Program-made: the position numbers and the translations under genes
From: Luminiphilus syltensis NOR5-1B
GTDB lineage: Bacteria > Pseudomonadota > Gammaproteobacteria > Pseudomonadales > Halieaceae
DNA length: 64,000 nucleotides
Assembly (NCBI RefSeq): GCF_000158175.1
Contig: NZ_DS999411.1
Span: 2,450,714 to 2,514,713 of the forward strand
Direction of reading: 5' to 3'
Notes under the pieces: model-generated
The model's input: only the letters and a program-made list of their open reading frames with translations
The model's database searches: none
Told to the model about the DNA's origin: nothing
Part shown: positions 9,048 through 17,579 of the stretch, one piece after another
How positions within the stretch are numbered: position 1 is the stretch's first letter
Layout of the letters: every line of letters starts with the position of its first letter

Positions 9048-9968
9048 TGCTAATCTCCGGATTCAAAAGGGTTTGAACTACGGTGTCGCAAAGGCCATAA
9101 ACGCTCTCACTCAAAAGCGCTTGTCCGTCTGCCGTTGCGTTTAGCGCCAACCAATAGGTCGCGCACATCCTCCAAGTACATCATGGCATAAACACGGTGC
9201 CCACTCGCAGGGTGTTTCGGTGGGCCCAATTCTTTGCAACGCTGGATCATTGAGTCAGACTGGCAGCCCAAGAAACGGACACAGGTTGAGAACAGAACCT
9301 CTATTCTTTTCCAGCCGGGCAGGCGGCCAAAAAAATGTGACGCTCGATCATGGTGAATATGGACACTGCCTGCAGTTTGAGCCATCTGCCCACTTCCCGC
9401 TTGAGAGACAGCGCTGAACGGGTGTTTTCCAGTATCTGCCAATAAGCACTGGGCGGCAGATCTCCCAGACATTCGTGGGGTCGCTCGTCGTTGTGAGTCG
9501 TTGGCTGACGGTGGGGGATTACCCGAGGAGCCGATGTGGCGGCGATTCTGGCGGCTGTCCTGCTCAATTCGGGGACACAAACGGGTACAAGTGCTCCCCA
9601 ACCCCCATAAATGCTAACCACCAGGGGCGACCCGAGCCTCCGCCCTTTCCGATAAAACGATTTAAAAACAACGACCTAAAAAAAGGTTTTATTTTCCCGC
9701 AGTTCCCCCACACACGAGCCGGGAAAGTTTATAGAACTATCCCCACGCAACTATTTTCCGCAGGAGCAAGGTTGCCCCATGCGTCCACCGTGGGGCGAGC
9801 CGGCAGTTATCACCCGGAAAGTTTCACCAGCGCAGCGTAACAACGTATTTTCGCCGGTTTATCAAGATGCCAACTGGCGCGGGAATTGGCTAGAGGTCGA
9901 TAAGGAGGCTTGCATAGCGCCGGGCGATCTGGTGGTGACGTATCGCAGGTGCCTGGGCGTCTGAGAGC
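9048..9968. other. Region without an intact gene; transposase remnant
   Basis: About 920 bp contain no convincing complete gene. Several overlapping frames on both strands are open but mutually contradictory. The only recognisable item is the transposase tail at about 9427-9510. An inverted repeat GCCCCA...TGGGGC lies near 9774-9796, and an AACCT/AGGTT-like hairpin followed by TTTATTTT lies near 9673-9695. Neither has a gene ending close enough to call it a terminator. Confidence 0.45.
9427..9510 (-). pseudogene. IS3-family transposase (OrfB) C-terminal remnant
   Basis: On the minus strand a short stretch reads THNDERPHECLGDLPPSAYW, the conserved ending of IS3-family integrase-type transposases (consensus YNxERPHxALGxxTPxEY). 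Nothing upstream in frame matches the DDE core and no terminal inverted repeats are evident, so this is a decayed fragment. It shows past insertion activity beside the glycan-modification region. Confidence 0.6.
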
Positions 9969-10979
9969 TCAGCAGCTTGGCATTTCTGGATTCGTGAGTT
10001 GTTGCGTTACCTGATCAAGAATCCATGCATACGTCGAGCGGAGACCCGCCTCCAGATCGGTCCCGGGTCGCCAACCAAGTCGTGCTTCAATCAGGGTATT
10101 GTCGGAATTACGGCCGCGGACGCCTTGAGGCCCGTCGATACGATTGATCTTCAGCGTTTTACCCGATATGCGCATTACGGTTGCAGCCAGTTCATTGATG
10201 CTGATCATCCGGTCCGAGCCGACATTCACAGGCTCCCGGCAGTCGGATTCCATTAGTCGTCGTACGGCTTCAACGCATTCCGCGACGTAGAGGAATGAGC
10301 GGGTCTGGCGACCATCTCCCCATATTTCGATGGCGCCACCGTTCATCGCTGCTGCGATTTTTCGACACAGCGCGGCGGGCGCTTTCTCTTTGCCACCGCA
10401 CCACGTGCCCTCCGGTCCGTAAATGTTGTGAAAGCGGGCGACCCGTGTCTCCAGTCCGTAGTTTCGGGAAAAAGATTCGTACAGCCGTTCAGCGAACAAC
10501 TTTTCCCAGCCGTATTCGCTATCCGGTTCGGCGGGATAGACCGTTGCTTCTTTGCAGTTGGGGTTGTCCGGATCCAATTGATTGTAGGTTGGGTAGACAC
10601 ACGCAGAACTCGAATAGAATACGCGCTGGACGCCATGCTGAACGCAGGCTTGTAAGACGTTGAGATTTATAAGTGCTGAGTTGTGCATCACGTCGGCGTC
10701 ATTGTCGCCGGTAAACAAGTAGCCCGCGCCGCCCATGTCAGCAGCAAGCTGGTATACGTGGTCGATCTCGGATGAAAGTAGTTTATCGTAGAGGCTAGGA
10801 TCTCGCAGATCGCCGACTATAAACGAGTCTGCCACAGAGTGGGAAAACTCGGGATACTTCAAATCCACGCCGAGCACCCAGAAGCCCTCACTTTTGAGTC
10901 GATTGACCAGGTGGTGGCCTATAAAGCCACCGGCACCACAAACCACCGCCCGTTTCAGGGTTTCGGTTTCAGCTTTCAC
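9969..10979 (-). CDS. GDP-mannose 3,5-epimerase-like NAD-dependent epimerase
   Basis: This extended SDR enzyme (336 aa) closely resembles plant GDP-mannose 3,5-epimerase, which makes GDP-L-galactose and GDP-L-gulose. Visible features are the NAD motif GAGGFIG (residues 15-21), AADMGGAGY (79-87), SSSACVY with the candidate acid/base Cys at 127, Tyr156/Lys160 in YGWEK, the hallmark RFHNIYGPEGTW, GDGRQTRSF, and NVGSDRMIS. The whole pattern is far nearer to GME than to generic UDP-glucose epimerases. It starts with GTG at 10979. It lies close to the hydroxylase/glycosyltransferase operon (13.8-24.6 kb) and probably supplies a GDP-L-hexose donor to it (inference). Confidence 0.85.
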   Translation of the reverse strand: MKAETETLKRAVVCGAGGFIGHHLVNRLKSEGFWVLGVDLKYPEFSHSVADSFIVGDLRDPSLYDKLLSSEIDHVYQLAADMGGAGYLFTGDNDADVMHNSALINLNVLQACVQHGVQRVFYSSSACVYPTYNQLDPDNPNCKEATVYPAEPDSEYGWEKLFAERLYESFSRNYGLETRVARFHNIYGPEGTWCGGKEKAPAALCRKIAAAMNGGAIEIWGDGRQTRSFLYVAECVEAVRRLMESDCREPVNVGSDRMISINELAATVMRISGKTLKINRIDGPQGVRGRNSDNTLIEARLGWRPGTDLEAGLRSTYAWILDQVTQQLTNPEMPSC

Positions 10980-11063
10980 CCATCAGCCGTTGGAGTAATC
11001 AATAAACGTAGAGGGCGACGTCATTTGCCAACAGCGTCGCGACTCCACTTGATCAAAAGGCGA

Positions 11064-11240
11064 TCAGGACGCTTTACGCATGCGAGTCAGGCCAATCCCC
11101 ACCAAAAGCAGAGCAAGGGCGATGAGACCATAAGGTCTGCTCGCACCCTCGACGGTAAAACCCGTCACGTCAACGGCCGCCTGGGCCTGCGTTGTCGCCA
11201 GCATGATCGGGGCTGTGAGCCACAGTTCCATCTTGTTCAT
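11064..11240 (-). CDS. Small exported protein with a C-terminal sorting-like anchor (58 aa)
   Basis: This tiny protein has both an N-terminal signal peptide (NKMELWLTAPIMLATTQAQA, AQA cleavage) and a C-terminal tripartite tail: RPYG, a hydrophobic helix of about 14 residues (LIALALLLVGIGL), and a basic end TRMRKAS. Between them are only about 14 residues. The layout copies exosortase/rhombosortase substrates, but the motif is neither PEP nor IPTL. ATG at 11240 is chosen because GGAG lies about seven bases upstream; the frame could extend to 11282 without such a site. It is divergent from the C25 peptidase gene. An exosortase H pair lies at 55.1-56.2 kb, but any link is inference. Confidence 0.6.
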   Translation of the reverse strand: MNKMELWLTAPIMLATTQAQAAVDVTGFTVEGASRPYGLIALALLLVGIGLTRMRKAS

Positions 11241-11337
11241 AAAGCTGCTCCATACCGTTAGTAAAACACCAGACATGAGCATATCCTATTCTTCTCCAAC
11301 GCTGCACCCCCTGTGTGGTCAGTTTGAGCATCAAGAA

Positions 11338-13410
11338 ATGGAGTCAACGGTGATAGGAGCCAACGGCCGTTTTGGGTTGTTACACGGCCTCTGCGGGAGA
11401 ACTGGCATCCCCTTTAGCCAGCCCATGTTCGCGATGATATTTTGCATGGCAGCAACGTCAGCGTTGGGGCAGTCGAGCGGGGCATACAATATTGCGGTGC
11501 TCGATGATGCCCGCTACCGGGTGGGTTTTGAGGACCTGACTGCCAGTGAATTGCCAATACCGTCTGGGCAGCTGCGCCTGAGTCACCGAGGCTTGCCCAT
11601 CGACATCGACGTTTTCGATGGAGGGGACGGGCGCTTTGGGCCTGGTGATTATTTCCATTTTACCGGTAGACGCCTCCGGGGCGATCATTCCTGGTTCGAT
11701 CCTTACAGCGCTTACAACGTCTATCAGCTCACCACAGAGATCTCTCGGCCCGCTGCCGTTGTCGGAAAAAAGCCGTCTCCGAGTGTGCCGATTATTGAAC
11801 ATCTCGAAAAGGAGCTGATGCGGGTGGCACTGCCTCGCGCCACTGAACCCGCGGCGCTTGAGCCCTGGTACTGGCAGCGTATCAGCCAGGTAAAGGGCGA
11901 TCATTTTAGCTATCGGCTCTCCTGGTCAGCGCCACCCAGGCGTTTGCGGGTGGCGTTGGCGGGCTTGACGGATGATCAGAATGCCACCGTAGCAGGAGTG
12001 CCGCAGCATTGGCTTCAGGTATACCTCGCGGGAAGGCTGGTTGCACAGTCAAGCTGGGAGGGGCAGGAGCCTGAAATTGTTGTCATTGACGACCTTCAAC
12101 TGGAAGAAACCGATGCAAGTGGAGCGCTGCTCGAGCTTCGGATTCCACAACGAATCGATCCGAAAACGGGACGTCAACTTGTCGATGCCGCATTGCTGAA
12201 CTGGATCGAACTGGAGTACCCAGCAGGCGACGATCACCAACATACGATACTGGACCGTTCTGCAAGCCACCGTCTCAGGGTGCCCGAGGGCGTTCTGTCT
12301 CCCGAGCGCGTGATCCCGGTTTCGCCTCAGCCTGATCTTAAAAGTCCCTCGTTGCAGGCGGATTATCTGATGATTGTCCACAGTACGCTGCGGACTTCAC
12401 TGGAGCCGCTGGCTGAATTCCACCGTAATCGCGGTCGAACAGTCGTCGTTGCCGATGTGGAAGCGATCTTTGACCAGTTCAATAATGGGATTCACGCCCC
12501 TGACGCCCTGCGCAGGTTTGTTCAGTACGCGCGTAGCCATTGGCAAAAACCCGCCCCTGCCATGTTGCTGCTTGTCGGCGATGCCAGCTGGGAGCGGGCA
12601 ACACCCACCGGGAATTCCCGCAATCTGGTACCGACCGAACAGGTCATGGTGCAGGGTCATTTTGCCGCCAGTGATAATCGGCTTGTCAGTGTTGAGGGAG
12701 ATGATTATCTACCCGACCTCGCAGTCGGGCGGTTACCGGCGGGTAGCCCTGAGGAGCTCGACCGCATGGTGAATAAGGTGATTGCCCACGGATCCCGGGC
12801 CTCAGCTACCGATAAGTCGCTGCAGGCCGTTTGGATTGCTGGCGAGGATCGTTCATTTCAGAAAATAACCGACGCACTGGCGCGGCAGGCAGAAATCAAA
12901 GGCGCGATAAACACCCGGATTTATCCGGCAGAAAATCAGGGCCAGAACGAGGTGTTTGCGGCGCTCAACGGCGATGCTGATGTCGTGCATTTTCTCGGTC
13001 ACGGTGGGCGGTTTGTCTGGCGGACCGGTCCCCCGGATTTGCGGACTGCTGCAGACCTTTTCAGTGTAGAATCCCTCACAGATCTTGACGCGAAAAAAGA
13101 TCTGCCGCTGGTGTTGAGTATGACCTGCTCTTCGGGCCCGTTTGATCATCCTAACGCCAATTCCCTAGCCGAGGTGTTCTTAACTGCCGAAAATCGCGGT
13201 GCCTTTGCTGTTGTGGCTGCTTCCTGGCGAGTGGTCCCGGTTCACGCTTTCAGTGAACGGTTGCTGCGCTTTTTACTTATTCCCGGTACGCCCATCGGTA
13301 CTGCGCTTATGAAGGCCAAACGCGCCGAGCGCCACCGCAGTCTTGTAGAGTCGTATAACCTTCTGGGTGATCCGGCGATGCCGCTGCGGTTCGGGACGAG
13401 CCATGAATAG
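11338..13410 (+). CDS. C25-family (gingipain-like) cysteine peptidase, secreted
   Basis: This protein of about 690 aa is a clan CD cysteine peptidase. The catalytic pair is visible: His in FLGHGG (about residue 555) and Cys in SMTCSSG (about residue 597), preceded by the gingipain-type subdomain with ADYLMIVHS, LLLVGDASW and LPDLAVGRLPAGS. The N-terminal third is a beta-rich propeptide or accessory region. A signal peptide ends near SALGQ. The start is uncertain: ATG at 11338 and GTG at 11350 (GGAG upstream) both give sensible signals, and the longer frame from 11203 overlaps the divergent small gene. The next gene overlaps its last codons. It could process exported proteins or peptides made by the neighbouring operon (inference). 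Confidence 0.82.
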   Translation: MESTVIGANGRFGLLHGLCGRTGIPFSQPMFAMIFCMAATSALGQSSGAYNIAVLDDARYRVGFEDLTASELPIPSGQLRLSHRGLPIDIDVFDGGDGRFGPGDYFHFTGRRLRGDHSWFDPYSAYNVYQLTTEISRPAAVVGKKPSPSVPIIEHLEKELMRVALPRATEPAALEPWYWQRISQVKGDHFSYRLSWSAPPRRLRVALAGLTDDQNATVAGVPQHWLQVYLAGRLVAQSSWEGQEPEIVVIDDLQLEETDASGALLELRIPQRIDPKTGRQLVDAALLNWIELEYPAGDDHQHTILDRSASHRLRVPEGVLSPERVIPVSPQPDLKSPSLQADYLMIVHSTLRTSLEPLAEFHRNRGRTVVVADVEAIFDQFNNGIHAPDALRRFVQYARSHWQKPAPAMLLLVGDASWERATPTGNSRNLVPTEQVMVQGHFAASDNRLVSVEGDDYLPDLAVGRLPAGSPEELDRMVNKVIAHGSRASATDKSLQAVWIAGEDRSFQKITDALARQAEIKGAINTRIYPAENQGQNEVFAALNGDADVVHFLGHGGRFVWRTGPPDLRTAADLFSVESLTDLDAKKDLPLVLSMTCSSGPFDHPNANSLAEVFLTAENRGAFAVVAASWRVVPVHAFSERLLRFLLIPGTPIGTALMKAKRAERHRSLVESYNLLGDPAMPLRFGTSHE

Positions 13411-13762
13411 GGCAGTGGGCGTGAGTCTGGGGATGGCGATTGTCGTTATGCTCGGCTGGTGGCTTTTTGTGCGCGCACCGGCGCCCAATGTCATCCGCTG
13501 GACCACGCAAAGTGAACACAATACCTTTGCCTATGTGGTGTTTCGTGGCACAAGTCGAGAGGGGCCCTTCGAGCGCATCAGCACCGAAATGATTCTTGGT
13601 GCCGGAACAACTGACCTACCCCAGCGCTACCGATTCAGCGATGCTGATATTGAGTTCGACGCAGTATATTGGTACTACGTCGAAAGCGTCTCGCTGTCGG
13701 GAGAACATACGCGCCTGACGCCCGTGGGTGCTTCACGGCCCAAGTCACGGCTTTCCTGGTAG
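13403..13762 (+). CDS. Membrane-anchored FnIII-like small protein
   Basis: This 119-aa protein has an N-terminal membrane segment (VGVSLGMAIVVMLGWWLFV) followed by one fibronectin-III-like module: VIRWTTQSEHNTFAYVVFRG, then REGPFERIS, and YWYYVESVSLSGEHTRL. The same module recurs at the end of many secreted bacterial proteins carrying C-terminal sorting signals. The ATG at 13403 sits inside the last codons of the C25 peptidase gene (stop at 13410), so the two are translationally coupled and probably partners at the cell surface. A frame from 13367 exists but lacks a good start. Confidence 0.7.
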   Translation: MNRAVGVSLGMAIVVMLGWWLFVRAPAPNVIRWTTQSEHNTFAYVVFRGTSREGPFERISTEMILGAGTTDLPQRYRFSDADIEFDAVYWYYVESVSLSGEHTRLTPVGASRPKSRLSW

Positions 13763-13834
13763 CGCGGATTCTGTGAGCTTTTGATGCAGTATGACTCGGT
13801 CCGGGAAAGCCTTGGAGCGCCCAGTGGTTAGCGA

Positions 13835-14674
13835 CTACGGTGCGCAGCGTTTGAATACCAGCCCCGTGTGGGCGAAATGCCCGGGCTCAACCATGGCTCT
13901 GGCCCTGTCGGTCAGGTGCTGACTGAGCGCAAAACCCCGCTGCTCAACTTTGCTTACCCAGTAGCTCGACGGCTGACAGTTCACATGGTGCCAGCCCGGC
14001 TGACCCGGGGGTGCCGCCGTCATGAAAATGTACTGTTCGGCGGTCGCGAAGGTGGCCAAAAAATTCTCGCAATAGCGCTCCTCGACGTGTTCTACAAACT
14101 CGCAGGACCAGACCATGTCGAAACGGCGCAGGGGATGGTAGGGCCCCGCGGTGAAATCGTGCCTGACATGGTTTTTGGGTATCGCCGAGTCGCGTAGTGC
14201 CTCCGCACTGCCATCAACACCCTGTACATCACAGCCGAGCTCGAGAAAGAATCCAGCCGCGTGGCCCTCGCCGCAGCCCACATCGAGAACGCTCGTGACG
14301 CCCAGTTCTTCAACAATCCAGCGCCAAAGCGTCGGCGACCAGGTCAGTGGGTCGCCGTTCTCGATACTGAGTTGGTGAGCATCCGGATGCCGTGCGCTGA
14401 TATAACCGCCGAGATGGCCCTCGCGAATATTCATGGCCGGATGTTCCGGGTTGACGAACTGTAAATCGATCACATCCACTGACGAGACGGTCAGAGCCTC
14501 CCGGCCGTCATCCAGGGGTAGTTGCAGTAGTGGAGTGGCTGTCGTCGGCTCTGGTGACACGATCTGCGCACGTTGCTCGCGTAACCACCTAAGCTCCGGG
14601 TCGTCGGGCGCGAGATCCAGTGCCAACCGGTGGCCACCCCTGAGCGTGACGCGGAGCTGAACGGGAGCGGCCAT
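13835..14674 (-). CDS. Class I SAM methyltransferase with operon-specific N-terminal domain
   Basis: This 279-aa protein has two parts. Residues about 4-75 form a beta-rich domain also found at the start of the oxygenase at 16586-17566: GG-R---L-LA-D-PEL, a gap, then LQLPL-DGRE-L--S. Residues about 115-275 are a Rossmann methyltransferase with motif I VLDVGCGEG (129-137) and motif IV-like FDMVWSCEFVEHV, similar to small-molecule or sugar O-methyltransferases. The ATG at 14674 overlaps the stop of the GT60-like gene (TGATG). It is the last gene of the operon and probably methylates the glycan or peptide (inference). The shared N-domain may dock on the precursor or on partner enzymes. Confidence 0.82.
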   Translation of the reverse strand: MAAPVQLRVTLRGGHRLALDLAPDDPELRWLREQRAQIVSPEPTTATPLLQLPLDDGREALTVSSVDVIDLQFVNPEHPAMNIREGHLGGYISARHPDAHQLSIENGDPLTWSPTLWRWIVEELGVTSVLDVGCGEGHAAGFFLELGCDVQGVDGSAEALRDSAIPKNHVRHDFTAGPYHPLRRFDMVWSCEFVEHVEERYCENFLATFATAEQYIFMTAAPPGQPGWHHVNCQPSSYWVSKVEQRGFALSQHLTDRARAMVEPGHFAHTGLVFKRCAP

Positions 14675-15591
14675 CAAATAACGAGTCGCAGCCCGGCCTC
14701 CCTGGCCCAGTCGTCGACCGTTCGCTCTGTGCCCAAAGTATAGCGACCAAGAATCTTCGGGTCCTCTTTGCCGAACAGCAGCGCATGGAGGCGTCGGACC
14801 ATCTCACGAGTATTGTCGTCCTGCCACGCATCGGTCTTGGATTCCCATACCTTGTGGCGATTGCCACCGGGATAATTGTTGTAGTCGAGGTGCCAGATCT
14901 GGATTTCGTCGGGCAGATAAATATCGTAACCATGGGTATAGGTCCGGGCCGACAGCGCTGACTCGTGTCCCGCATTGATCATCGCCGGATCCTCAGGAAC
15001 CTCCCGTATCCAACGTCCATGAGTGAATACAAAGTTGCAACAGACCAGGGCTGTTTTCTGGTGCGGTTCAGTTTTCCGCTTTTCTGACATCTGAATATCG
15101 ATCCATCCCACGGGAGGAATCAGCTCACAGCGCATGAGAGGTACACCATCGTAGTCGGTTCCGGCCCAGGGGATTACCACCTTGCCCTGATCGTCAAAGG
15201 TGAAGGGCGGGGAGCTTGTTGTCAGCAGCGGTTTTTCGCTGGGTTTACTCTCCAGCTGCTGAATGAGATTGACATCCCAGCCCTCGGCAAACCAGGTGTG
15301 TGAGTCGACGAGCAAGTGGTACTCCTCCCCGGCGTAAAGTTTCTGTACTTCGGTCCGGGACCAGCCATAACCGAGACTGGACTGGTAGGGGTACTTGCGA
15401 ATTCTGAAGCGCGGGTCCTCCAGCCATTTATCGAGGTTTTCAGATTCATCGGCCTGCCAGCAGATGCCAAAAGTCAGTCGTTCCGGGTGACTCGCCTGTG
15501 ACAATGCCGCTTCAATGGTGAAAGGCAGGAATTGATCCCGATAGGAGGCTATTGAAACAAAGATTTTGGCTGTATCGGCATTGTCAGTCAT
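14674..15591 (-). CDS. GT60-like (Skp1 GlcNAc-transferase family) glycosyltransferase
   Basis: This 305-aa enzyme belongs to the family that includes Dictyostelium Gnt1, which adds GlcNAc to hydroxyproline on Skp1. Motifs: IFVSIASYRD at the start, the metal-binding D-S-H at residues 96-98 inside LLVDSHTWFAEGWD, NFVFTHGRW, and HGYDIYLPDEIQIWHLDY near the end. No signal or membrane segment is seen, so it should act in the cytoplasm. ATG at 15591 overlaps the stop of the PqqD-fused gene by four bases. A paralogue lies at 22013-23014. The sugar and acceptor here are inferred, not shown. Confidence 0.85.
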   Translation of the reverse strand: MTDNADTAKIFVSIASYRDQFLPFTIEAALSQASHPERLTFGICWQADESENLDKWLEDPRFRIRKYPYQSSLGYGWSRTEVQKLYAGEEYHLLVDSHTWFAEGWDVNLIQQLESKPSEKPLLTTSSPPFTFDDQGKVVIPWAGTDYDGVPLMRCELIPPVGWIDIQMSEKRKTEPHQKTALVCCNFVFTHGRWIREVPEDPAMINAGHESALSARTYTHGYDIYLPDEIQIWHLDYNNYPGGNRHKVWESKTDAWQDDNTREMVRRLHALLFGKEDPKILGRYTLGTERTVDDWAREAGLRLVI

Positions 15592-16589
15592 TTACTGTGA
15601 ACTTCCAGTTTGAGGGCTTCGGTAGATTTGAGGCCTATGACCGTATTGATAACGTCTGGCGCCATCAGTTCATAGGGAGTTTGATAGCGGTTTTCGAGTT
15701 CAGCAATGATGTCCTGCACCGTTTTTTGGCCATCACACAGCTGCCAGATTTCACTCGCCGACCGATTCAGTGACATCAGGTGGTCAGCGGCGCCCAGCTC
15801 AAGATAGTAGTGATCCAGGACGCACGCCTGTCGTACTCCGGGTTGGCGCACCGGGCGCAGCGTGGTCAGGTAAGCACCTGTGGACCGAGCGCTGTCATAG
15901 GTTGTCGACAGTTCCGGATAGGCCGGATCATCGGGTACGGCTATTCGTTGCGACAGCCCCTGCGTATTGACGGTGAGTTGATATTCGGTGGCAGCGATGG
16001 CGAGAGCAATATTCAGATAATCCGACTCGGGCTGCGAGTCCGCGCCGGGCATAGTCCGCAGCAACCCCAGCAGCTCCAGCCACCGCGGGCAGATTTTCAA
16101 TAAGTCCGTTGAATGTATTAGCAGTGGTAGTCTAATTTTCGGCAGCGGCAGGTCTCGCTGCACACAGTAGGCCCGCAAAGCACTGTAAGTGTCGGGGAGG
16201 CCAAAGGGCCCCGGCCCCTCGGGAAAGTTCTCCCAATGACAGGCGATGGCTTTTCCCGGGCTTAGCTCCCTGGTAACCGCCTCCCGCATTACACTGCCGC
16301 CGCCCATGACCAGCACGGTGCTGTCGAGGGGCTCCCGTAGCAGCCATTCGAGAAGCGCCGCGGGAACGTTGTAGCCTTTGAAGGTGTCGTCGATATAGGG
16401 GTGGCGCTCCCAGGGCAGGGCAGCCTCCACCCGCGCGAGGGCGTGTCTCGGAAGCTCCAGCCCCGGGCGACTGCAAAGCAAACGCAGCAGTTCTCCCGAC
16501 TGGCCGCACTGCTGCCAGCTGACTTCCAGAAGCTCTGCTTCACGCTGTGCCTCATCGCCAGGATCGTTGACCAGTATCGTGATGATCAC
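15588..16589 (-). CDS. HPAT-like glycosyltransferase-type domain fused to C-terminal PqqD
   Basis: This protein of about 333 aa has a C-terminal PqqD domain (about 255-330: LMSLNRSASEIWQLCDG, then a helix and the last strand), the fold that binds RiPP leaders. The N-terminal part resembles hydroxyproline O-arabinosyltransferase/peptidyl-serine galactosyltransferase proteins in its layout (YNVPAALLEWL; PLLIHSTDLLKICPRWLEL; a helix near 188-205). Where the metal-binding DxD should stand, around residues 94-99, it reads VMGGGS, so catalysis may be lost. GTG at 16589 overlaps the upstream TGA (GTGA), which decides the start over an upstream frame at 16637. It could be a scaffold that brings precursor to the active enzymes. 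Confidence 0.72.
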   Translation of the reverse strand: MIITILVNDPGDEAQREAELLEVSWQQCGQSGELLRLLCSRPGLELPRHALARVEAALPWERHPYIDDTFKGYNVPAALLEWLLREPLDSTVLVMGGGSVMREAVTRELSPGKAIACHWENFPEGPGPFGLPDTYSALRAYCVQRDLPLPKIRLPLLIHSTDLLKICPRWLELLGLLRTMPGADSQPESDYLNIALAIAATEYQLTVNTQGLSQRIAVPDDPAYPELSTTYDSARSTGAYLTTLRPVRQPGVRQACVLDHYYLELGAADHLMSLNRSASEIWQLCDGQKTVQDIIAELENRYQTPYELMAPDVINTVIGLKSTEALKLEVHSK

Positions 16590-17566
16590 GATGCGTTCCA
16601 GTCGAGATGGATTCGGGCGCAATTCATGTGGCCCCAACCTTGTGCTTCTGGCGGATGCTCAGGATCGTTGCGCCATATCCAGTTGGTCACTGCAAATCGG
16701 CTGTCCTCAAAGCGTCCGCTTGGGCAGCGTATCCGGAGCAGCTCGTGAAACGTTTCGCTGGGAAAAACAACCATGCGGTTGGATACCGGCTGGATATCCT
16801 GAAAGCTGGTTCCCTGCTGGCGAACGCCATCGCGCACCACGCTGTCATAGAGCCGAAGCGCGCCGCCGGTAAAGGGCCTTGGTTCTCTGCTGATGTAGTA
16901 CACGCAGGTGAGCATCCGGTCCAGTCTTGTGCGCTCATCAGAATCGATATGTGCGCGAAAATAGTGGCCGTCATTGCTCGCTGTTAATTGGGATTCCACG
17001 CGTTGGACCGGAAAGAAATCGATCCCCAGGCCTTTGATGATGTAGGGGAGCCAGGTCAGCAAGCGGTTGCACAGCAGCCTCGAGTGAGCAGCTTCCGAAA
17101 AGTTGAGGATGGCGAGGTTTTTCCGTGAGCGTATTTCTCCAGTAGAAACCGTGCCGGCATCGAAGGCGTCTTCCTGCATGAGCGCGTAGGACAGCATATC
17201 CCGGTGCTCATAAGGACTCAGGAAGTCATCGATCACCATGTGCGGCGATCGATTAATCGTCATTGGTGCCGACGCCTGGGCGCCTTGGGCGGCATTACTG
17301 GCAACGGCTACGTCAGGCTGGTCAAACTGCACCAGCACTGGCGGTCGCGTGCTGATAGCCACCAGCTGGGCGGTACTGAAACTCAGAGATTCCTCGCCCC
17401 CTCGCAACGGCAGTTGCACGAATTCCTCTTGACTGTCCGTCCGCGACCTGCGCCCACCGAGTACCGCAAGCAGGCGGCTTAATTCTGGCGAGTCCGATGC
17501 CAGCTCCAGCGTTTCTCGTTGTCCACCCTCCAGCAGCAGGGTCACCTCAATCAGCCTTGGCTCCAT
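16586..17566 (-). CDS. Prolyl-4-hydroxylase-like 2OG-Fe(II) oxygenase with extra N-terminal domain
   Basis: This 326-aa enzyme has the P4H-type double-stranded beta-helix. Iron ligands are His206 and Asp208 in YFRAHIDSD and the distal His274 in ETFHELLRI, with a basic residue around Arg290 placed for 2-oxoglutarate. FTGGALRLYD is also typical. Residues 1-75 carry the operon-specific domain shared with the methyltransferase at 13835-14674. Expected reaction: hydroxylation of a prolyl side chain with O2 and 2-oxoglutarate in the cytoplasm. The proline-rich precursor two genes upstream of its neighbour is the obvious candidate substrate (inference). It starts 13 bp after the O-FucT-like gene's stop. 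Confidence 0.85.
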   Translation of the reverse strand: MEPRLIEVTLLLEGGQRETLELASDSPELSRLLAVLGGRRSRTDSQEEFVQLPLRGGEESLSFSTAQLVAISTRPPVLVQFDQPDVAVASNAAQGAQASAPMTINRSPHMVIDDFLSPYEHRDMLSYALMQEDAFDAGTVSTGEIRSRKNLAILNFSEAAHSRLLCNRLLTWLPYIIKGLGIDFFPVQRVESQLTASNDGHYFRAHIDSDERTRLDRMLTCVYYISREPRPFTGGALRLYDSVVRDGVRQQGTSFQDIQPVSNRMVVFPSETFHELLRIRCPSGRFEDSRFAVTNWIWRNDPEHPPEAQGWGHMNCARIHLDWNAS

Positions 17567-17579
17567 CGGTGACCCTCAA

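Noticed and set aside
9107-9601. Minus-strand frame (164 codons) across the IS remnant
   Set aside because: The recognisable transposase tail is in a different frame, and the remainder has no family pattern or start site.
11064-11240. PEP-CTERM or IPTL-CTERM assignment for the small anchored protein
   Set aside because: The tail has the right layout but neither motif; RPYG does not match, so I left it unnamed.
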